DNA of 64,000 nucleotides from an uncultured Latescibacterota bacterium (lineage in GTDB: Bacteria > Latescibacterota > UBA2968): the NCBI GenBank assembly GCA_951812755.1, contig OX638329.1:3418522-3482521 (forward strand). The letters are read 5' to 3'. The stretch's first letter is position 1, and every line of letters begins with the position of its first letter. The notes under the pieces are model-generated. The model saw only the letters and a list, made by a program, of their open reading frames with translations, was not told where the DNA came from and did no database searches. A program made the translations under genes and the position numbers. This document shows, piece after piece, positions 9,143-18,103 of this stretch.

Positions 9143-11431
9143 ATGGCAATCGCCAAACGCCTCCTATTCATCTCCATCGTCATCCTCGCCATTGCTGCGG
9201 GTTATTGGTGGGGTGTTTATTCGTCAGAAAATCCTTCTACCTCCTCTCCGGCGCATCAAAATCGCCTCAGCGGAGAACTCAGCCCTTATTTGCGCCTGCA
9301 CGCCCACAATCCCGTTGACTGGTATCCCTGGGGAGAAGAAGCACTCGCAAAAGCGCGCCGCGAGGACAAACCGATCTTTCTGTCCGTGGGATATTCGAGT
9401 TGCTATTGGTGCCATGTCATGGAACGGCTGGTCTTTTCAGATCCGGATATTGCCCACTTGATGAATCAGTTTTTTGTCAATATCAAGGTTGACCGAGAAG
9501 AACGCCCGGATATCGACGAAATTTACATGACGGCTACCCAACTCATGACCGGGCACGGCGGATGGCCCAATTCTGTTTTTCTTACCCCAGATCTCAAACC
9601 CTTTTTTGCCGGCACGTACTTTCCTCCCGAAGATTCACATGGGCGTCCGGGCTTTCCGCGCGTGATTCAGGCACTTCATGTGGCATGGCAGGAAAAAAGA
9701 CAGGAACTCGAAAAACAGGCTGAGCAGATAGCGCAATCTATCGCGCGCATTCACGCGACACACACTGTTTCAGAGAAAGTGGAAGGAGACCTGCTTGCCA
9801 GAGCGATAGAACACATAGAAGCGCGATTTGATTCCATCAGCGGCGGACTGGGGACAGCCCCGAAATTTCCGCCCGATCACGCGATCGACCTGTTGCTGGC
9901 GGCTTATCGACAAAATCCTCATGCAAAATATCTCGCAATAGTCGAGCAAACGCTAAATCACATGGCGCGCGGGGGCATACGCGATCACCTTGGCGGCGGC
10001 TTTCATCGCTATGCAACAGATGCACAATGGCGCGTGCCGCATTTTGAAAAAATGCTCTACAATCAGGCGCTCCTCACCCGCAACTTTCTCCGTGCTTACC
10101 AGATCACCAACAAAACGGCCTATCGCATTGCAGCAGAGGAGATTCTGGGGTTTGTGTCGCACGAAATGACAGACTCTAAAGGCGGATTTTACTCTGCTCT
10201 CGACGCAGAAACTGAAGCAGAAGAAGGCGCGTATTATACCTGGACAGAGCAAGACATTCGCCAGATACTAAAAAAAGATGCCGACTTCTTCCTCTCGTGT
10301 TATGCACTCGCGCCCATGCCCGAAGGATCGTCTGGCGTCATTTATAAAACCGATACAGACAGCGCGCTATCAATGCGCCATCAAATCGACACCACAACCC
10401 TGCACGCGCGTCTATCCCCACTAAAAGAAAAACTCCTTAACGCTCGCAGCCAACGCCAACGCCCTCTCCTCGACGACAAAATTATCACAGCGTGGAATGG
10501 CCTCATGATTGGCGCGTATGCCCGCGCCTACGAGGTCCTCGCCCAACCCGAGTACCTGGTGGCCGCACAAAAAGCCGCCGATTTTATTCACAACAACCTT
10601 CGCGATGCAGATGGCGACCTGTATCGCATCTATCGCGAGGGACAGCGCAAAGGCGAAGCCTATCAGGAAGATTACGCCTTTTTAATCGACGGCCTCCTCC
10701 ACCTCTATCGCGCAACGCATTCTGCCCGCTATCTCCAGGACGCTCTATCGCTCGCAGAACAGATGCACACCGCATTTTGGGATATGCAGAATGGCGGATA
10801 TTTTCTCACGCGGAATCAAAATGAGATGATTGTACGCACCAGAAGCTCTTATGACAGCGCCCTGCCCTCTGGCAATGCCGTTGCCCTGCACGTTTTGTGG
10901 GAACTTCGGGCATTGACACAGAATCCCCTATATGCCCAACGCGCGCTCTCGCTCACCCATAGCTTTGCCCCCCTCGCAGAGAATACGCCGGGTGCTTTCC
11001 TGCACTTTATTCACGGCACTATGATGGCATCGTCTCCCATCCTTGCACCCGATAGCCTCGTTACTGCATCCGCAACAGCCTTGCCTTCTGATAGCGCGAA
11101 CACCATCAAAGTGAACGTGCGCCTTAATATCGCTTCGGGGTGGCACATTCAATCATCCAATCCCACCGATGATTACCTCATCTCCACGCGCCTCACACTG
11201 GACATGGACAGTGCCGAAATCATCCAAATCGACTATCCACCAGCCGAGGATTTACTATTCCCCTTTGCCGAGCGCCCCATTGCCGTTTATACCGACAGTC
11301 TCAATATTCCCCTTACTCTATCATTCAAAACCCAACCTCAAAACCTCTCGCTACTACTCACATATCAAGCATGCGACAGCACGCGATGCCTGTCACCAAA
11401 GACACAGCGCATAGCAATAAATAAAAAATAA
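9143..11431 (+). CDS. Membrane-anchored thioredoxin-fold DUF255 protein with C-terminal DsbD-type domain
   Basis: A 762-residue protein of the YyaL/spermatogenesis-associated-20 family. Order of parts: a signal anchor (about 6-24); a DsbH-like thioredoxin domain with [19 protein letters not shown] and the redox pair C87-x-x-C90 in [10 protein letters not shown]; an (alpha/alpha)6 barrel region (about 170-600) with [12 protein letters not shown] and [12 protein letters not shown]; and a C-terminal immunoglobulin-like segment (about 640-755) with [11 protein letters not shown] and [12 protein letters not shown], resembling the DsbC/DsbD-alpha corrector domain. The last addition plus the membrane anchor suggests a periplasmic thiol-disulfide role. 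Exact substrate is unknown. GAGGGG precedes the start. Confidence 0.9.
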   Translation: MAIAKRLLFISIVILAIAAGYWWGVYSSENPSTSSPAHQNRLSGELSPYLRLHAHNPVDWYPWGEEALAKARREDKPIFLSVGYSSCYWCHVMERLVFSDPDIAHLMNQFFVNIKVDREERPDIDEIYMTATQLMTGHGGWPNSVFLTPDLKPFFAGTYFPPEDSHGRPGFPRVIQALHVAWQEKRQELEKQAEQIAQSIARIHATHTVSEKVEGDLLARAIEHIEARFDSISGGLGTAPKFPPDHAIDLLLAAYRQNPHAKYLAIVEQTLNHMARGGIRDHLGGGFHRYATDAQWRVPHFEKMLYNQALLTRNFLRAYQITNKTAYRIAAEEILGFVSHEMTDSKGGFYSALDAETEAEEGAYYTWTEQDIRQILKKDADFFLSCYALAPMPEGSSGVIYKTDTDSALSMRHQIDTTTLHARLSPLKEKLLNARSQRQRPLLDDKIITAWNGLMIGAYARAYEVLAQPEYLVAAQKAADFIHNNLRDADGDLYRIYREGQRKGEAYQEDYAFLIDGLLHLYRATHSARYLQDALSLAEQMHTAFWDMQNGGYFLTRNQNEMIVRTRSSYDSALPSGNAVALHVLWELRALTQNPLYAQRALSLTHSFAPLAENTPGAFLHFIHGTMMASSPILAPDSLVTASATALPSDSANTIKVNVRLNIASGWHIQSSNPTDDYLISTRLTLDMDSAEIIQIDYPPAEDLLFPFAERPIAVYTDSLNIPLTLSFKTQPQNLSLLLTYQACDSTRCLSPKTQRIAINKK

Positions 11432-11432
11432 A

Positions 11433-11458
11433 AAGGCACCTATCTCGGTGCCCTCTCG
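11433..11458 (-). terminator. Rho-independent terminator behind arsS
   Basis: GGCACC (11435-11440) pairs with GGTGCC (11447-11452). On the minus strand the stem runs into TTTTTATTTTTTATTT, so it terminates the arsS side. Lying directly on the plus-strand stop codon, it may also slow transcription from that side. Confidence 0.65.
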
Positions 11459-11470
11459 TAGCGATTGAGT

Positions 11471-11530
11471 TTCATCTGCGTTTATCTGCGAAAAACGCTC
11501 AGATTATTCGCGTTTTTTTCTGCGGATTAC
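11471..11530. repeat. 10-bp-periodic ATCTGCG array, type with 25-bp insert
   Basis: The units ATCTGCGTTT and ATCTGCGAAA are followed by a CGCTCAGATTATTCGCG-type insert and CTGCGGATTA. The array fills the gap between a terminator and the arsS stop codon. Almost the same 55 bases recur at 56931-56988 behind metH, showing a dispersed family rather than chance. Confidence 0.7.
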
Positions 11531-11534
11531 ACTT

Positions 11535-12533
11535 CTAAACAAGCTCTCCCCCACAACTGCTTCCCGCACCTGCAGTACATCCAAAGCAGTGGTCTCGCAC
11601 CCGCACGTCGCATCCGATCAGGTCTTCAACGGTCAGTTCCCAGAGTTTGACCTCGCGCCCAAAAGAATGCATATCGAGCATTTGATTAAAATCGCAATCG
11701 TAAACCTCACCCTGCCATCCCACGCTAATCAGCGAGCGACACATCAAATTATCGATCGTATGTGGATTAAAATTATCCCGTAAAGTCTGCATATAGCTGT
11801 CGTAAATACCCCGGCGTTTGAGAAATTCCTCAAACCGGCTGATGGGCATATTGGTAATGGTGTAGAGCTTGTTAAAATCGATGTTGTAACGTGCTCTTAG
11901 CTCTTCTTTATAATCGGCTTCGAGTTCGGCCTGTGGAGGCGGCAAAGACGCACCGACAGGATTATAGACCAGATCGAGTTCCAATCCCGTGCCAGGACGC
12001 CCATATCCAATTTCATTGAGAATCTGCAATGCCCGTATGCTTTTTGTGAAAACACCGCGCCCGCGTTGTTCATCCACATTTTCTTCGAGATAACACGGCA
12101 GAGAACACACCAATTCAACTTCGTGCTTGCGATAAAATTCAGGCAAGTCTTCTTGTCCGAGTTCAAAGATCACGGTTAAATTGCAGCGCACCATCACGCG
12201 ACGACCCTGCTCGCGTATTTGTTCGACAAAATAGCGGAAATCGGGAATCAACTCAGGTGCACCACCAGTTATGTCAACTGTCTGAATATCAGATGTTCCG
12301 AGAAATGATAGAATATGGTCAATCGTCTCTCGGGTCATGATCTCTGTGCGGATCGGACTGGCATCCACATGACAGTGATGACACGCTTGATTGCACAACT
12401 TGCCGACATTGACCTGCAAAATATCCAATCGATTGCGCGTGAGTTCCAATTGCTCATCGCGGAGTTTGTTCGCAAAATCAGTCTTGTGATCGTCGCTCGC
12501 AATTTGCATCAAATCCATTGCTGCCAGTGCCAT
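11535..12533 (-). CDS. arsS: ArsS-type radical SAM protein (arsenosugar biosynthesis family)
   Basis: A 332-residue radical SAM enzyme. The cluster motif CNQACHHCH (about residues 47-55) uses the CxxxCxxC spacing, followed by GGAPEL. The C-terminus carries the DUF3641 signature with CRSLISVGWQGEVYDCDFNQ and FGCTAGAGSSCGGELV, the cysteine-rich tail found in ArsS. In known cases ArsS adds the 5'-deoxyadenosyl group to dimethylarsenite made by ArsM. No arsM or other ars gene is in the window, so the substrate is open. The start is ATG at 12533 behind AGAGG; a TTG two codons earlier would overlap the pgi stop. Two bases separate it from pgi, so it is probably co-translated. Confidence 0.88.
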   Translation of the reverse strand: MALAAMDLMQIASDDHKTDFANKLRDEQLELTRNRLDILQVNVGKLCNQACHHCHVDASPIRTEIMTRETIDHILSFLGTSDIQTVDITGGAPELIPDFRYFVEQIREQGRRVMVRCNLTVIFELGQEDLPEFYRKHEVELVCSLPCYLEENVDEQRGRGVFTKSIRALQILNEIGYGRPGTGLELDLVYNPVGASLPPPQAELEADYKEELRARYNIDFNKLYTITNMPISRFEEFLKRRGIYDSYMQTLRDNFNPHTIDNLMCRSLISVGWQGEVYDCDFNQMLDMHSFGREVKLWELTVEDLIGCDVRVRDHCFGCTAGAGSSCGGELV

Positions 12534-12535
12534 AT

Positions 12536-14236
12536 TCAATCCTCTCTAACCGCCTGCTTCACCCGATGTATGCCAGCAATTATATCTTTCTTAAAATGAA
12601 TGCGAATCGCCCGTCTTTTTTTATTCGAAAGAGCGCGAGCGTCGCCCAGAGCCTGTGCTTGCTTGAGCACGCCAAAAGAGAACGCCCGTCCAGGAATATC
12701 TACATCTGTCTCATCGTCGCTGGTCAACTGCACAACCACTACATTGTTCGGTCCCCCTTTGTGCAATTGCCCCGTAGAATGCAAGAAACGCGGTCCAAAG
12801 CCCAATGTGGTAGCCACCCGATATACATTGCGTATCCGATGCCTCAGAGCCTGTAAAACATCAATAATGTCTTTATTCATGTCGAGATAAGCGCACAATG
12901 CGACATAGTCGCCCGCTCGAATCTGATTAAGCAGCCCAGCAATACAACTGTCGAGATCTTCGACAGTTCCCGAGTTAGCAGCATCGGCGTAAACTACAAC
13001 GTCATCATGAATAAAAAACGGCGTTTGTCCCCGTAATGTTCCCTCTTTTTCATAAGCCTGTGTCAATTGCGCCGTAAAATCTTTGCTCTCCTGCACATTG
13101 GGCTGATCAAAGGGATTGATATTCAAAACTGCGCCAGCCACTGCAGTTGCATATTCCCAGCGAAAAAACTCTGCTCCCAGGTCTAATGGTTCTGCCACAT
13201 CGAGTTGAATAACTGGGAAATTAGCCGTACGCAGGTTTTCTATACCTGCATCCTGTTCAGCGTCTGCATCGCTACTCAGACGAATATAGACAAATGCCCG
13301 ATCTTCGCCATACATATCGGGCACGGCAATCTCTTCTAAATCAACAGGTATGAGACCCTTGCCATTTTTTCCCGTGCTTTCGGCTAAAAGTTGCTCCAGC
13401 CACGCCCCCAAATCCCACAATTTGGGAGAGGTTGCAAGCGTCACTTTATCTCGTCCTGCTTTTGCCAACTCACCCAAAATAAGGCCCAGCAAAAGACCGG
13501 GATTCTGGTTATCCGATATTTTGCACCGCTCCCCCATCCCCACTGCGCGTCCTAAAAATTCTCGCATATCAATACCAATCAACGCCGCGGGCACCATCCC
13601 AAAATTTGAGAGCGCGGAAAATCTGCCGCCAATTTCTGGCAAACCGTAAAAAATAGATAAAAAGTTCCGTTCTCTGGCAAGCATTTCCAGATCAGAGCCA
13701 GGATCTGTAATGGCGATAAAATGCTGACCCGCCGCATCGCCAATAGTTCCCTGCATTTTTGTCCAGAAGAACTCGCAAAATGCGTGGGGTTCGATTGTCG
13801 TTCCAGATTTGCTGGCCACAACGCAAAGGGTTGTCTCCAAAATTACGGCATCGGCAAACCGCTGTACCTGCGCGGGAATAGTAGAATCTAACACATGCAA
13901 CCTGGGCCAACCCTCCCGACAGCCAAAAGTCATCGCCAGCACTTCGGGACACAAACTGCTGCCACCCATTCCCAAAAGCAGAATATCCGTTATCCCCCTA
14001 TCGCGCACCTGCTGTGCAAAAGCGCACAGATCACCTACCTGATCGCGTATTTGAGGCGCGATATTGAGCCATCCCAACCAGTTGGCCTCATCAGCCCCCG
14101 ACCAGAGTGTGGCATCGCCGAGCCACAGCCGTTCTGTATTGCCGTTTTCTGACCATGTTTTCAAAGCGCGGTCAACAGCGGACTGGAACCCACCCAAAGA
14201 CACTTGCATATCTGAGATATTGAACATATTACTCAT
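12536..14236 (-). CDS. pgi: Glucose-6-phosphate isomerase (long bacterial form)
   Basis: A 566-residue phosphoglucose isomerase interconverting glucose-6-P and fructose-6-P. The SIS sugar-phosphate loop LLLGMGGSSL (about 85-95), VVASKSGTT (about 141-149), the catalytic glutamate context GGRFSALSNFG (about 205-215) and the C-terminal lysine in FLHSTGQLHKGGPNN are all visible. This sequence class is the PGI half of transaldolase-PGI fusions; here it stands alone. It lies two bases behind DUF547 and two before arsS, in a tight minus-strand operon. The ribosome site before the ATG is poor, so a few residues at the start are uncertain. Confidence 0.93.
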   Translation of the reverse strand: MSNMFNISDMQVSLGGFQSAVDRALKTWSENGNTERLWLGDATLWSGADEANWLGWLNIAPQIRDQVGDLCAFAQQVRDRGITDILLLGMGGSSLCPEVLAMTFGCREGWPRLHVLDSTIPAQVQRFADAVILETTLCVVASKSGTTIEPHAFCEFFWTKMQGTIGDAAGQHFIAITDPGSDLEMLARERNFLSIFYGLPEIGGRFSALSNFGMVPAALIGIDMREFLGRAVGMGERCKISDNQNPGLLLGLILGELAKAGRDKVTLATSPKLWDLGAWLEQLLAESTGKNGKGLIPVDLEEIAVPDMYGEDRAFVYIRLSSDADAEQDAGIENLRTANFPVIQLDVAEPLDLGAEFFRWEYATAVAGAVLNINPFDQPNVQESKDFTAQLTQAYEKEGTLRGQTPFFIHDDVVVYADAANSGTVEDLDSCIAGLLNQIRAGDYVALCAYLDMNKDIIDVLQALRHRIRNVYRVATTLGFGPRFLHSTGQLHKGGPNNVVVVQLTSDDETDVDIPGRAFSFGVLKQAQALGDARALSNKKRRAIRIHFKKDIIAGIHRVKQAVRED

Positions 14237-14238
14237 TT

Positions 14239-15039
14239 TTACTGGCTATTCAGAGACCAATCGTAATCTAAAAACACAATTTGAAAATCGGGGTGATTTT
14301 GCAAATACAGGATATCGTCTTTCGATAAAAAAAGGGCGACATAATCCAACACAGTCTCACCTGCCTCACGCGCTTGCACATAAGATGTGAAATCAGAGGC
14401 AAACCAATCAAAAATTGCAGATAGACTCACAACCTTCGTCTCCCGATTGATCTGAACGTGCATTGGATTGCGAATCATATCTCGCATAACCAAATTGAGT
14501 TGATCATCCAGTTTGTCAGGTGTAAATGCTTCGTTTAGCAGACGCGGGCAACTCACTGCCGCACAATTAATTGCCGCGTGAATGCGCGGATCGGAAAACT
14601 GCTTGCGAATAATCTCGTGCTCGATGTGATCCAATGTGACCCTGCGCCCGCCAACGACAAATCGATATATCTTAAAAAAGCCAAAAGCAGGCGCGATTTC
14701 GGTAACGGAAGAAACGGGATAGGCTTTGGAGACCCCTGTAAGTACACAGGCATTGTACGCATTGATCCAAAAGGCAAGACTGTCCGCGCGATTGGGAAAA
14801 AGCGCGGGATGTGTATCGGGACTGATCTGCGCGAGTTGATCCACAAAAGCCCGCAAATCCGTATCTGTTTTTGCAGCCTCGTAATCCACGTCCCCTTGTG
14901 AATTCACAACTCGTCCAAGCACGCGGTTGAGCGGTGCATAATCAAATGTCTCAGCTCCACTTTGAGACGCGAAGCCAAGGAATACAAAGCTGATTATCCA
15001 TGCATATGCTGAAGTACTTTTATTTCGTATTCGCCACAT
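14239..15039 (-). CDS. DUF547 domain protein, probably exported
   Basis: A 266-residue protein with an N-terminal hydrophobic segment (AYAWIISFVFLGFASQSGA) that looks like a signal peptide with AxA cleavage. The DUF547 core follows, with LAFWINAYNACVL, the HIEHEIIR helix and HAAINCAAVSCPRL. These Cys/His/Asn residues resemble a papain-like arrangement, but activity is unproven. The ATG at 15039 has GGAGTAGGTGG just before it and is preferred; a start at 15063 would overlap GH88. It sits between GH88 and pgi in the same unit. Confidence 0.85.
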   Translation of the reverse strand: MWRIRNKSTSAYAWIISFVFLGFASQSGAETFDYAPLNRVLGRVVNSQGDVDYEAAKTDTDLRAFVDQLAQISPDTHPALFPNRADSLAFWINAYNACVLTGVSKAYPVSSVTEIAPAFGFFKIYRFVVGGRRVTLDHIEHEIIRKQFSDPRIHAAINCAAVSCPRLLNEAFTPDKLDDQLNLVMRDMIRNPMHVQINRETKVVSLSAIFDWFASDFTSYVQAREAGETVLDYVALFLSKDDILYLQNHPDFQIVFLDYDWSLNSQ

Positions 15040-15052
15040 TTTCCACCTACTC

Positions 15053-16405
15053 CTACTGATCAAAAAACGTGAGATATGGCGCGTTATCCATCTCTCGCTG
15101 GAGTAAAACCGCCAATTCCATCGCGTGGTAATCTCCCCACATAGAAGACTCGCCGCATGCTACTTTTTGTCCACTGGGCACATAGTCCCACCCATTGGGA
15201 TTGTGATAAATAGAATGCAGAATAAGCCCCTGATGCCCTTCGTCCTCGGACAAATAGGGCGCACCAAATAGCGTATGGGCCACGGTTAATGCAGCCTGCC
15301 GATAACGCGCATCGTCCAGATATTTGCCCAAACGGTAAAGCCCTTGCGCTGCAATAGCAGCAGCAGAACTATCCACGGGTTCACAGTCATTATAAGGGTC
15401 CGATATTTTATCCCCATAGCCCTCAATCAAGCCCGGCGCGCCTGCATCCCAAAATGGAATACCATCGGCAGAAGTGATACTGTGAATATAATAATCGGCC
15501 GTTGCACAAGCGGCCTTGAGCATCCTATCATTGATCATATCTCTACCGCCATAAAGATCAAGTGTGTCATCTGACAGGTGCGCTACATATTCGAGCAGTT
15601 CTGCATAGCCAGTCACAATCCAGGCCAACCCCCGGGTCCATGTTGAAAATGGTGAATAACCCTGCTGTGTACTCGGGCAGCGGTAATTGCCGTCATTGAC
15701 ATTAAAAATGGACTCGTGTACAACCCGACCCCGCACATCGTACTGGTCGCGCCCCTCGCCGTAATACACATTGAACTGCGCGGATGTCTCGGCGTGATGG
15801 ATCAAGCGCTCGAGCAGCGAAATTGCGCGGTCATTCTCCCCCATCAAAATGTGACCGAGATCGTGCGCGACAGCCAATGCGCGGCAAGACCTGATGGTAT
15901 CTGAAAACAGGGAATGCGGTCCATTAAACGAATGAATATATCCTTTCCCATTACCAATGGTCGTCCAGCGAGCAGCCTGCACAGCGCCAGATGCCTTGAG
16001 TGCCAGTTCGTAAAAGTGCTGCTCCCACTCATTTTCCGGAATTATACCTTCTCGCATCAACCGCCGCAAATTGCCATAAGTAGATACATTGTTAAACCCG
16101 TGGTCGTGTACGCCAATATGCGTCACATGAGACGCCATACGCTCGAGCGTGCCCTTGCGTCCAATCTGCAGCAGGTCTTCCTCTCGCGTAATTTCATATC
16201 CCAAAATGGCGCATCCAAATTGAAATCCCTGCGTCCACTCGGTCCATCCGCGCGTGGTGTATTTACCACCTTCTGTAAATACCGGTGTACCCCGGCCTGG
16301 ATCCCACGTCGAATCGATATTGCGAATTTTCTGTGCAGCCAGTCCAAAAAAACGATTCAGCCTGACTCTCAGATCGCCAGGCTGAATATTGACATTCACC
16401 TTCAT
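15053..16405 (-). CDS. Glycoside hydrolase family 88 (unsaturated glucuronyl hydrolase)
   Basis: A 450-residue (alpha/alpha)6-barrel hydrolase that hydrates and releases unsaturated uronic acids left by polysaccharide lyases. The HDHGFNN motif (about residue 100-106) carries a probable catalytic aspartate, and TWTRGLAWIVTGYAELL, FWDAGAP and DSSAAAIAAQGLYRLGKYL are diagnostic GH88 stretches. No signal peptide, so action on imported oligosaccharides is likely. GGAGATGGG precedes the ATG. With the sulfatase at the window start it suggests use of sulfated uronic-acid polymers, but no lyase or importer is adjacent. Confidence 0.92.
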   Translation of the reverse strand: MKVNVNIQPGDLRVRLNRFFGLAAQKIRNIDSTWDPGRGTPVFTEGGKYTTRGWTEWTQGFQFGCAILGYEITREEDLLQIGRKGTLERMASHVTHIGVHDHGFNNVSTYGNLRRLMREGIIPENEWEQHFYELALKASGAVQAARWTTIGNGKGYIHSFNGPHSLFSDTIRSCRALAVAHDLGHILMGENDRAISLLERLIHHAETSAQFNVYYGEGRDQYDVRGRVVHESIFNVNDGNYRCPSTQQGYSPFSTWTRGLAWIVTGYAELLEYVAHLSDDTLDLYGGRDMINDRMLKAACATADYYIHSITSADGIPFWDAGAPGLIEGYGDKISDPYNDCEPVDSSAAAIAAQGLYRLGKYLDDARYRQAALTVAHTLFGAPYLSEDEGHQGLILHSIYHNPNGWDYVPSGQKVACGESSMWGDYHAMELAVLLQREMDNAPYLTFFDQ

Positions 16406-16506
16406 CCCATCTCCATATATTAGTTTTTGGCTTTACTGACGTTATGTTCCGCGTGCAGCTTTTAGCACTCAGCCTCTACCCATCTAATCCTGACTATATA
16501 GTACAA

Positions 16507-16809
16507 TCACCCCTGATTTACTGCTCCGGCAAAATCGAGATCTGCACGAGTAACAGCATTTTCACTATGGGTCGTCACCGTGACTGTGAGGGTTTTTGTT
16601 CGGCTGTTGAGGCTGATATCCGAATGGTGATTATTTTCATCCATAATCTCTGTCAGCCTGCGTACAAAAGCCATGGTTGGCACAAATTTCTCAAAATGCC
16701 AAACGCGCTGCAGTTCTTTTGAGTCTTCCAGATATTCCCACCCATCGAGATCGGCAACCTCTGCGCGAATCTCATCTTCGGTCAGCAGGGTTTTGTCTTC
16801 AATAGCCAT
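16507..16809 (-). CDS. phhB: 4a-hydroxytetrahydrobiopterin dehydratase (PCD/DCoH)
   Basis: A 100-residue pterin-4a-carbinolamine dehydratase, recycling the pterin cofactor of aromatic amino acid hydroxylases. The signature is clear: VRRLTEIMDENNHHSDI, with the two adjacent histidines, then TVTVTTHS. The ATG at 16809 has CCAAGGAG before it and gives the standard length; an upstream frame extension to 16845 would run into the second hairpin element and is rejected. No phenylalanine hydroxylase gene is nearby; bacterial PCDs outside phhA operons may serve molybdopterin metabolism, and mobA lies next upstream. Confidence 0.93.
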   Translation of the reverse strand: MAIEDKTLLTEDEIRAEVADLDGWEYLEDSKELQRVWHFEKFVPTMAFVRRLTEIMDENNHHSDISLNSRTKTLTVTVTTHSENAVTRADLDFAGAVNQG

Positions 16810-16829
16810 CGTGATAACTCCTTGGTGAT

Positions 16830-16891
16830 AACTGATGTTACGCATGTCAGGCGCATTATCGCATTATATTGTGCCTATGCGTAACATCAGT
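16830..16891. repeat. MITE-like hairpin element, copy 2
   Basis: A 62-bp element with the same ACTGATGTTACGCA terminal inverted repeats as 4465-4623 but a short core in which AGGCGCA and TGTGCCT nearly pair. It lies about 20 bases upstream of the phhB start. GATA flanks it on both sides (16827-16830 and 16892-16895), a possible 4-bp target duplication. Confidence 0.75.
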
Positions 16892-16963
16892 GATAAGTAA
16901 ATGGATACGTGGCAATATATGCGAAAAAAGAATATCGTCAACAATGGATAGCGCCACCCAATC

Positions 16964-17563
16964 TCATCGCTGCAAAAACTCAAGGGCGCGCTGATAACAT
17001 TGAGGCGTATTGATATTCATCAGAAACCGAAGGTCGGGATCAACCTGTACGAGTGCGTCTTGTTCAACGGTCTGAACGCGGCAGGCATCGACTAATGCCA
17101 AAAGCCGCCGCTCTCCTTTTTCGAGTAGCAATTTGGCCTTTCGCCAGACAGCAGTTCGATAAAGCGCACACAAAGGATAATACTGCCCATCTATTCGAGG
17201 CATGACGATCTCTGCCTCTGTTGTCCTGTGCGATTTGAGGCATTGGACCAATTCATTACTGATAAATGGCATGTCGCAACCCGTCCCCATCGCCCATTCA
17301 GAAACATCTTCAACATGCTTTAATCCCACCATCAGTCCCATTAACGGACCTTGCCCGGCAACGGGATCATATATAGACAAAACATGGGATATGGCGGGCA
17401 AATCCTGGTCGGGCGCGCCCACAATCACAATTGGACAAACAACCCTCCTCAAATTTCTGACACTTCGCTGGAGCAGGGTTTCTCCGCCAAAAGGCAAGCT
17501 GTACTTCGGTTTGCCCATTCGCCTGCTTTCGCCGCCTACAAGGATGATTCCTGAGTCATTCAT
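16964..17563 (-). CDS. mobA: Molybdenum cofactor guanylyltransferase-like protein
   Basis: A roughly 199-residue nucleotidyltransferase adding GMP to molybdopterin. The N-terminal nucleotide loop GIILVGGESRRMGKPKYSLPFGG, a central TGCDMPFIS (DMP metal/phosphate contact) and the late NINTPQ stretch are standard MobA features. The ATG at 17563 puts the loop at the usual distance from the start; a GTG at 17587 would add eight residues, but its AAAGG site is only one base away. Twelve to 35 bases separate it from the small basic gene upstream. No other moa/moe gene is in the window. Confidence 0.88.
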   Translation of the reverse strand: MNDSGIILVGGESRRMGKPKYSLPFGGETLLQRSVRNLRRVVCPIVIVGAPDQDLPAISHVLSIYDPVAGQGPLMGLMVGLKHVEDVSEWAMGTGCDMPFISNELVQCLKSHRTTEAEIVMPRIDGQYYPLCALYRTAVWRKAKLLLEKGERRLLALVDACRVQTVEQDALVQVDPDLRFLMNINTPQCYQRALEFLQR

Positions 17564-17598
17564 AGCAAAAAAAGGCTGCTTTCGCACGCCTTTCTTTT

Positions 17599-17760
17599 TT
17601 ATTCAATACCGAGACTCTCGGCTTCTTCGGATGTATAATATCTGATGCCTTTGGCTTCCAGTTTCTTACGCGCCTTTTTGCCCCGCTTCCCACCCTCCCG
17701 CACCAGCGTAAGTAAACGTCTGGTTTCTTCAAGGTCTTTATTTACGTAACTGGACTTCAA
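17599..17760 (-). CDS. Small basic 53-residue protein, TTG start
   Basis: A short frame begins with TTG at 17760 and ends TAA at 17599. It encodes KSSYVNKDLEETRRLL, then a lysine/arginine-rich REGGKRGKKARKKLEAKG segment, then IRYYTSEEAESLGIE. The case for a real gene is the near-perfect ribosome site AAAGGAGGT at ideal spacing, helix-like composition and position just ahead of mobA on the same strand. I do not recognise the family; the middle could bind nucleic acid. The TTG start explains why simple ATG-based searches miss it. Confidence 0.6.
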   Translation of the reverse strand: MKSSYVNKDLEETRRLLTLVREGGKRGKKARKKLEAKGIRYYTSEEAESLGIE

Positions 17761-17951
17761 GACGCAACCTCCTTTAGTTGAACCTGGGGGTGTTCCTCAT
17801 CGCGAATCCGAAAAAAATACTCATGTGTGACTATGGAACAGTTGTTAGTTGCAGGAAAGCCCCCGCGTGTTCGCCCATCGCTTGCAATCACACATAAGGC
17901 TACAAAATATATATAAATAGGCACTTAATTGCAAATTGGCATACATATTCG

Positions 17952-17990
17952 CTTACAATTATTTACATATATTTACAATATTTAACATTC
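17952..17990. repeat. 10-bp-phased TTACA repeat upstream of the TonB receptor
   Basis: TTACA occurs at 17953, 17963 and 17973, each exactly 10 bases apart, followed by TTAACA at 17982. One copy per helical turn means all copies face the same side of the DNA, as in a multimeric regulator site or a bent upstream element. It ends about 20 bases before the proposed -35 box. Confidence 0.55.
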
Positions 17991-18006
17991 GTCAAGTAAT
18001 TAGGTA

Positions 18007-18035
18007 TTGACGTATAGTATCTATAAAGTTATTTT
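18007..18035 (+). promoter_or_regulatory. Probable promoter of the TonB receptor
   Basis: TTGACG (18007-18012), a 17-base spacer and TATTTT (18030-18035) lie about 68 bases before the receptor ATG. The -35 is strong, the -10 modest. Confidence 0.5.
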
Positions 18036-18103
18036 TTGTAGATAGGAGTGCGTTCAATCCCCAACCGCAACTCTCCCTCGTATTTAACACAAAGGAGTTT
18101 GCT

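Larger units (their letters stand above)
17761..18103. other. Divergent intergenic region, no gene
   Basis: This 343-bp gap separates the mobA side from the TonB receptor. It contains the ribosome site of the small minus-strand gene at its left end, an A/T-rich stretch from about 17885 with a 10-bp-phased TTACA repeat, a promoter for the receptor, and a leader of about 65 bases ending in AAAGGAG. A 24-codon cysteine-rich frame at about 17824 lacks a ribosome site and is not called. I looked for a cobalamin riboswitch and did not find its conserved boxes. Confidence 0.6.

Noticed and set aside
16507-16845. N-terminally longer phhB start
   Set aside because: The extra 12 residues come from the hairpin element and a strong ribosome site marks the ATG at 16809.
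17820-17895. 24-codon cysteine-rich frame and possible cobalamin riboswitch upstream of the TonB receptor
   Set aside because: No ribosome site for the frame, and none of the conserved B12-box sequences are present.
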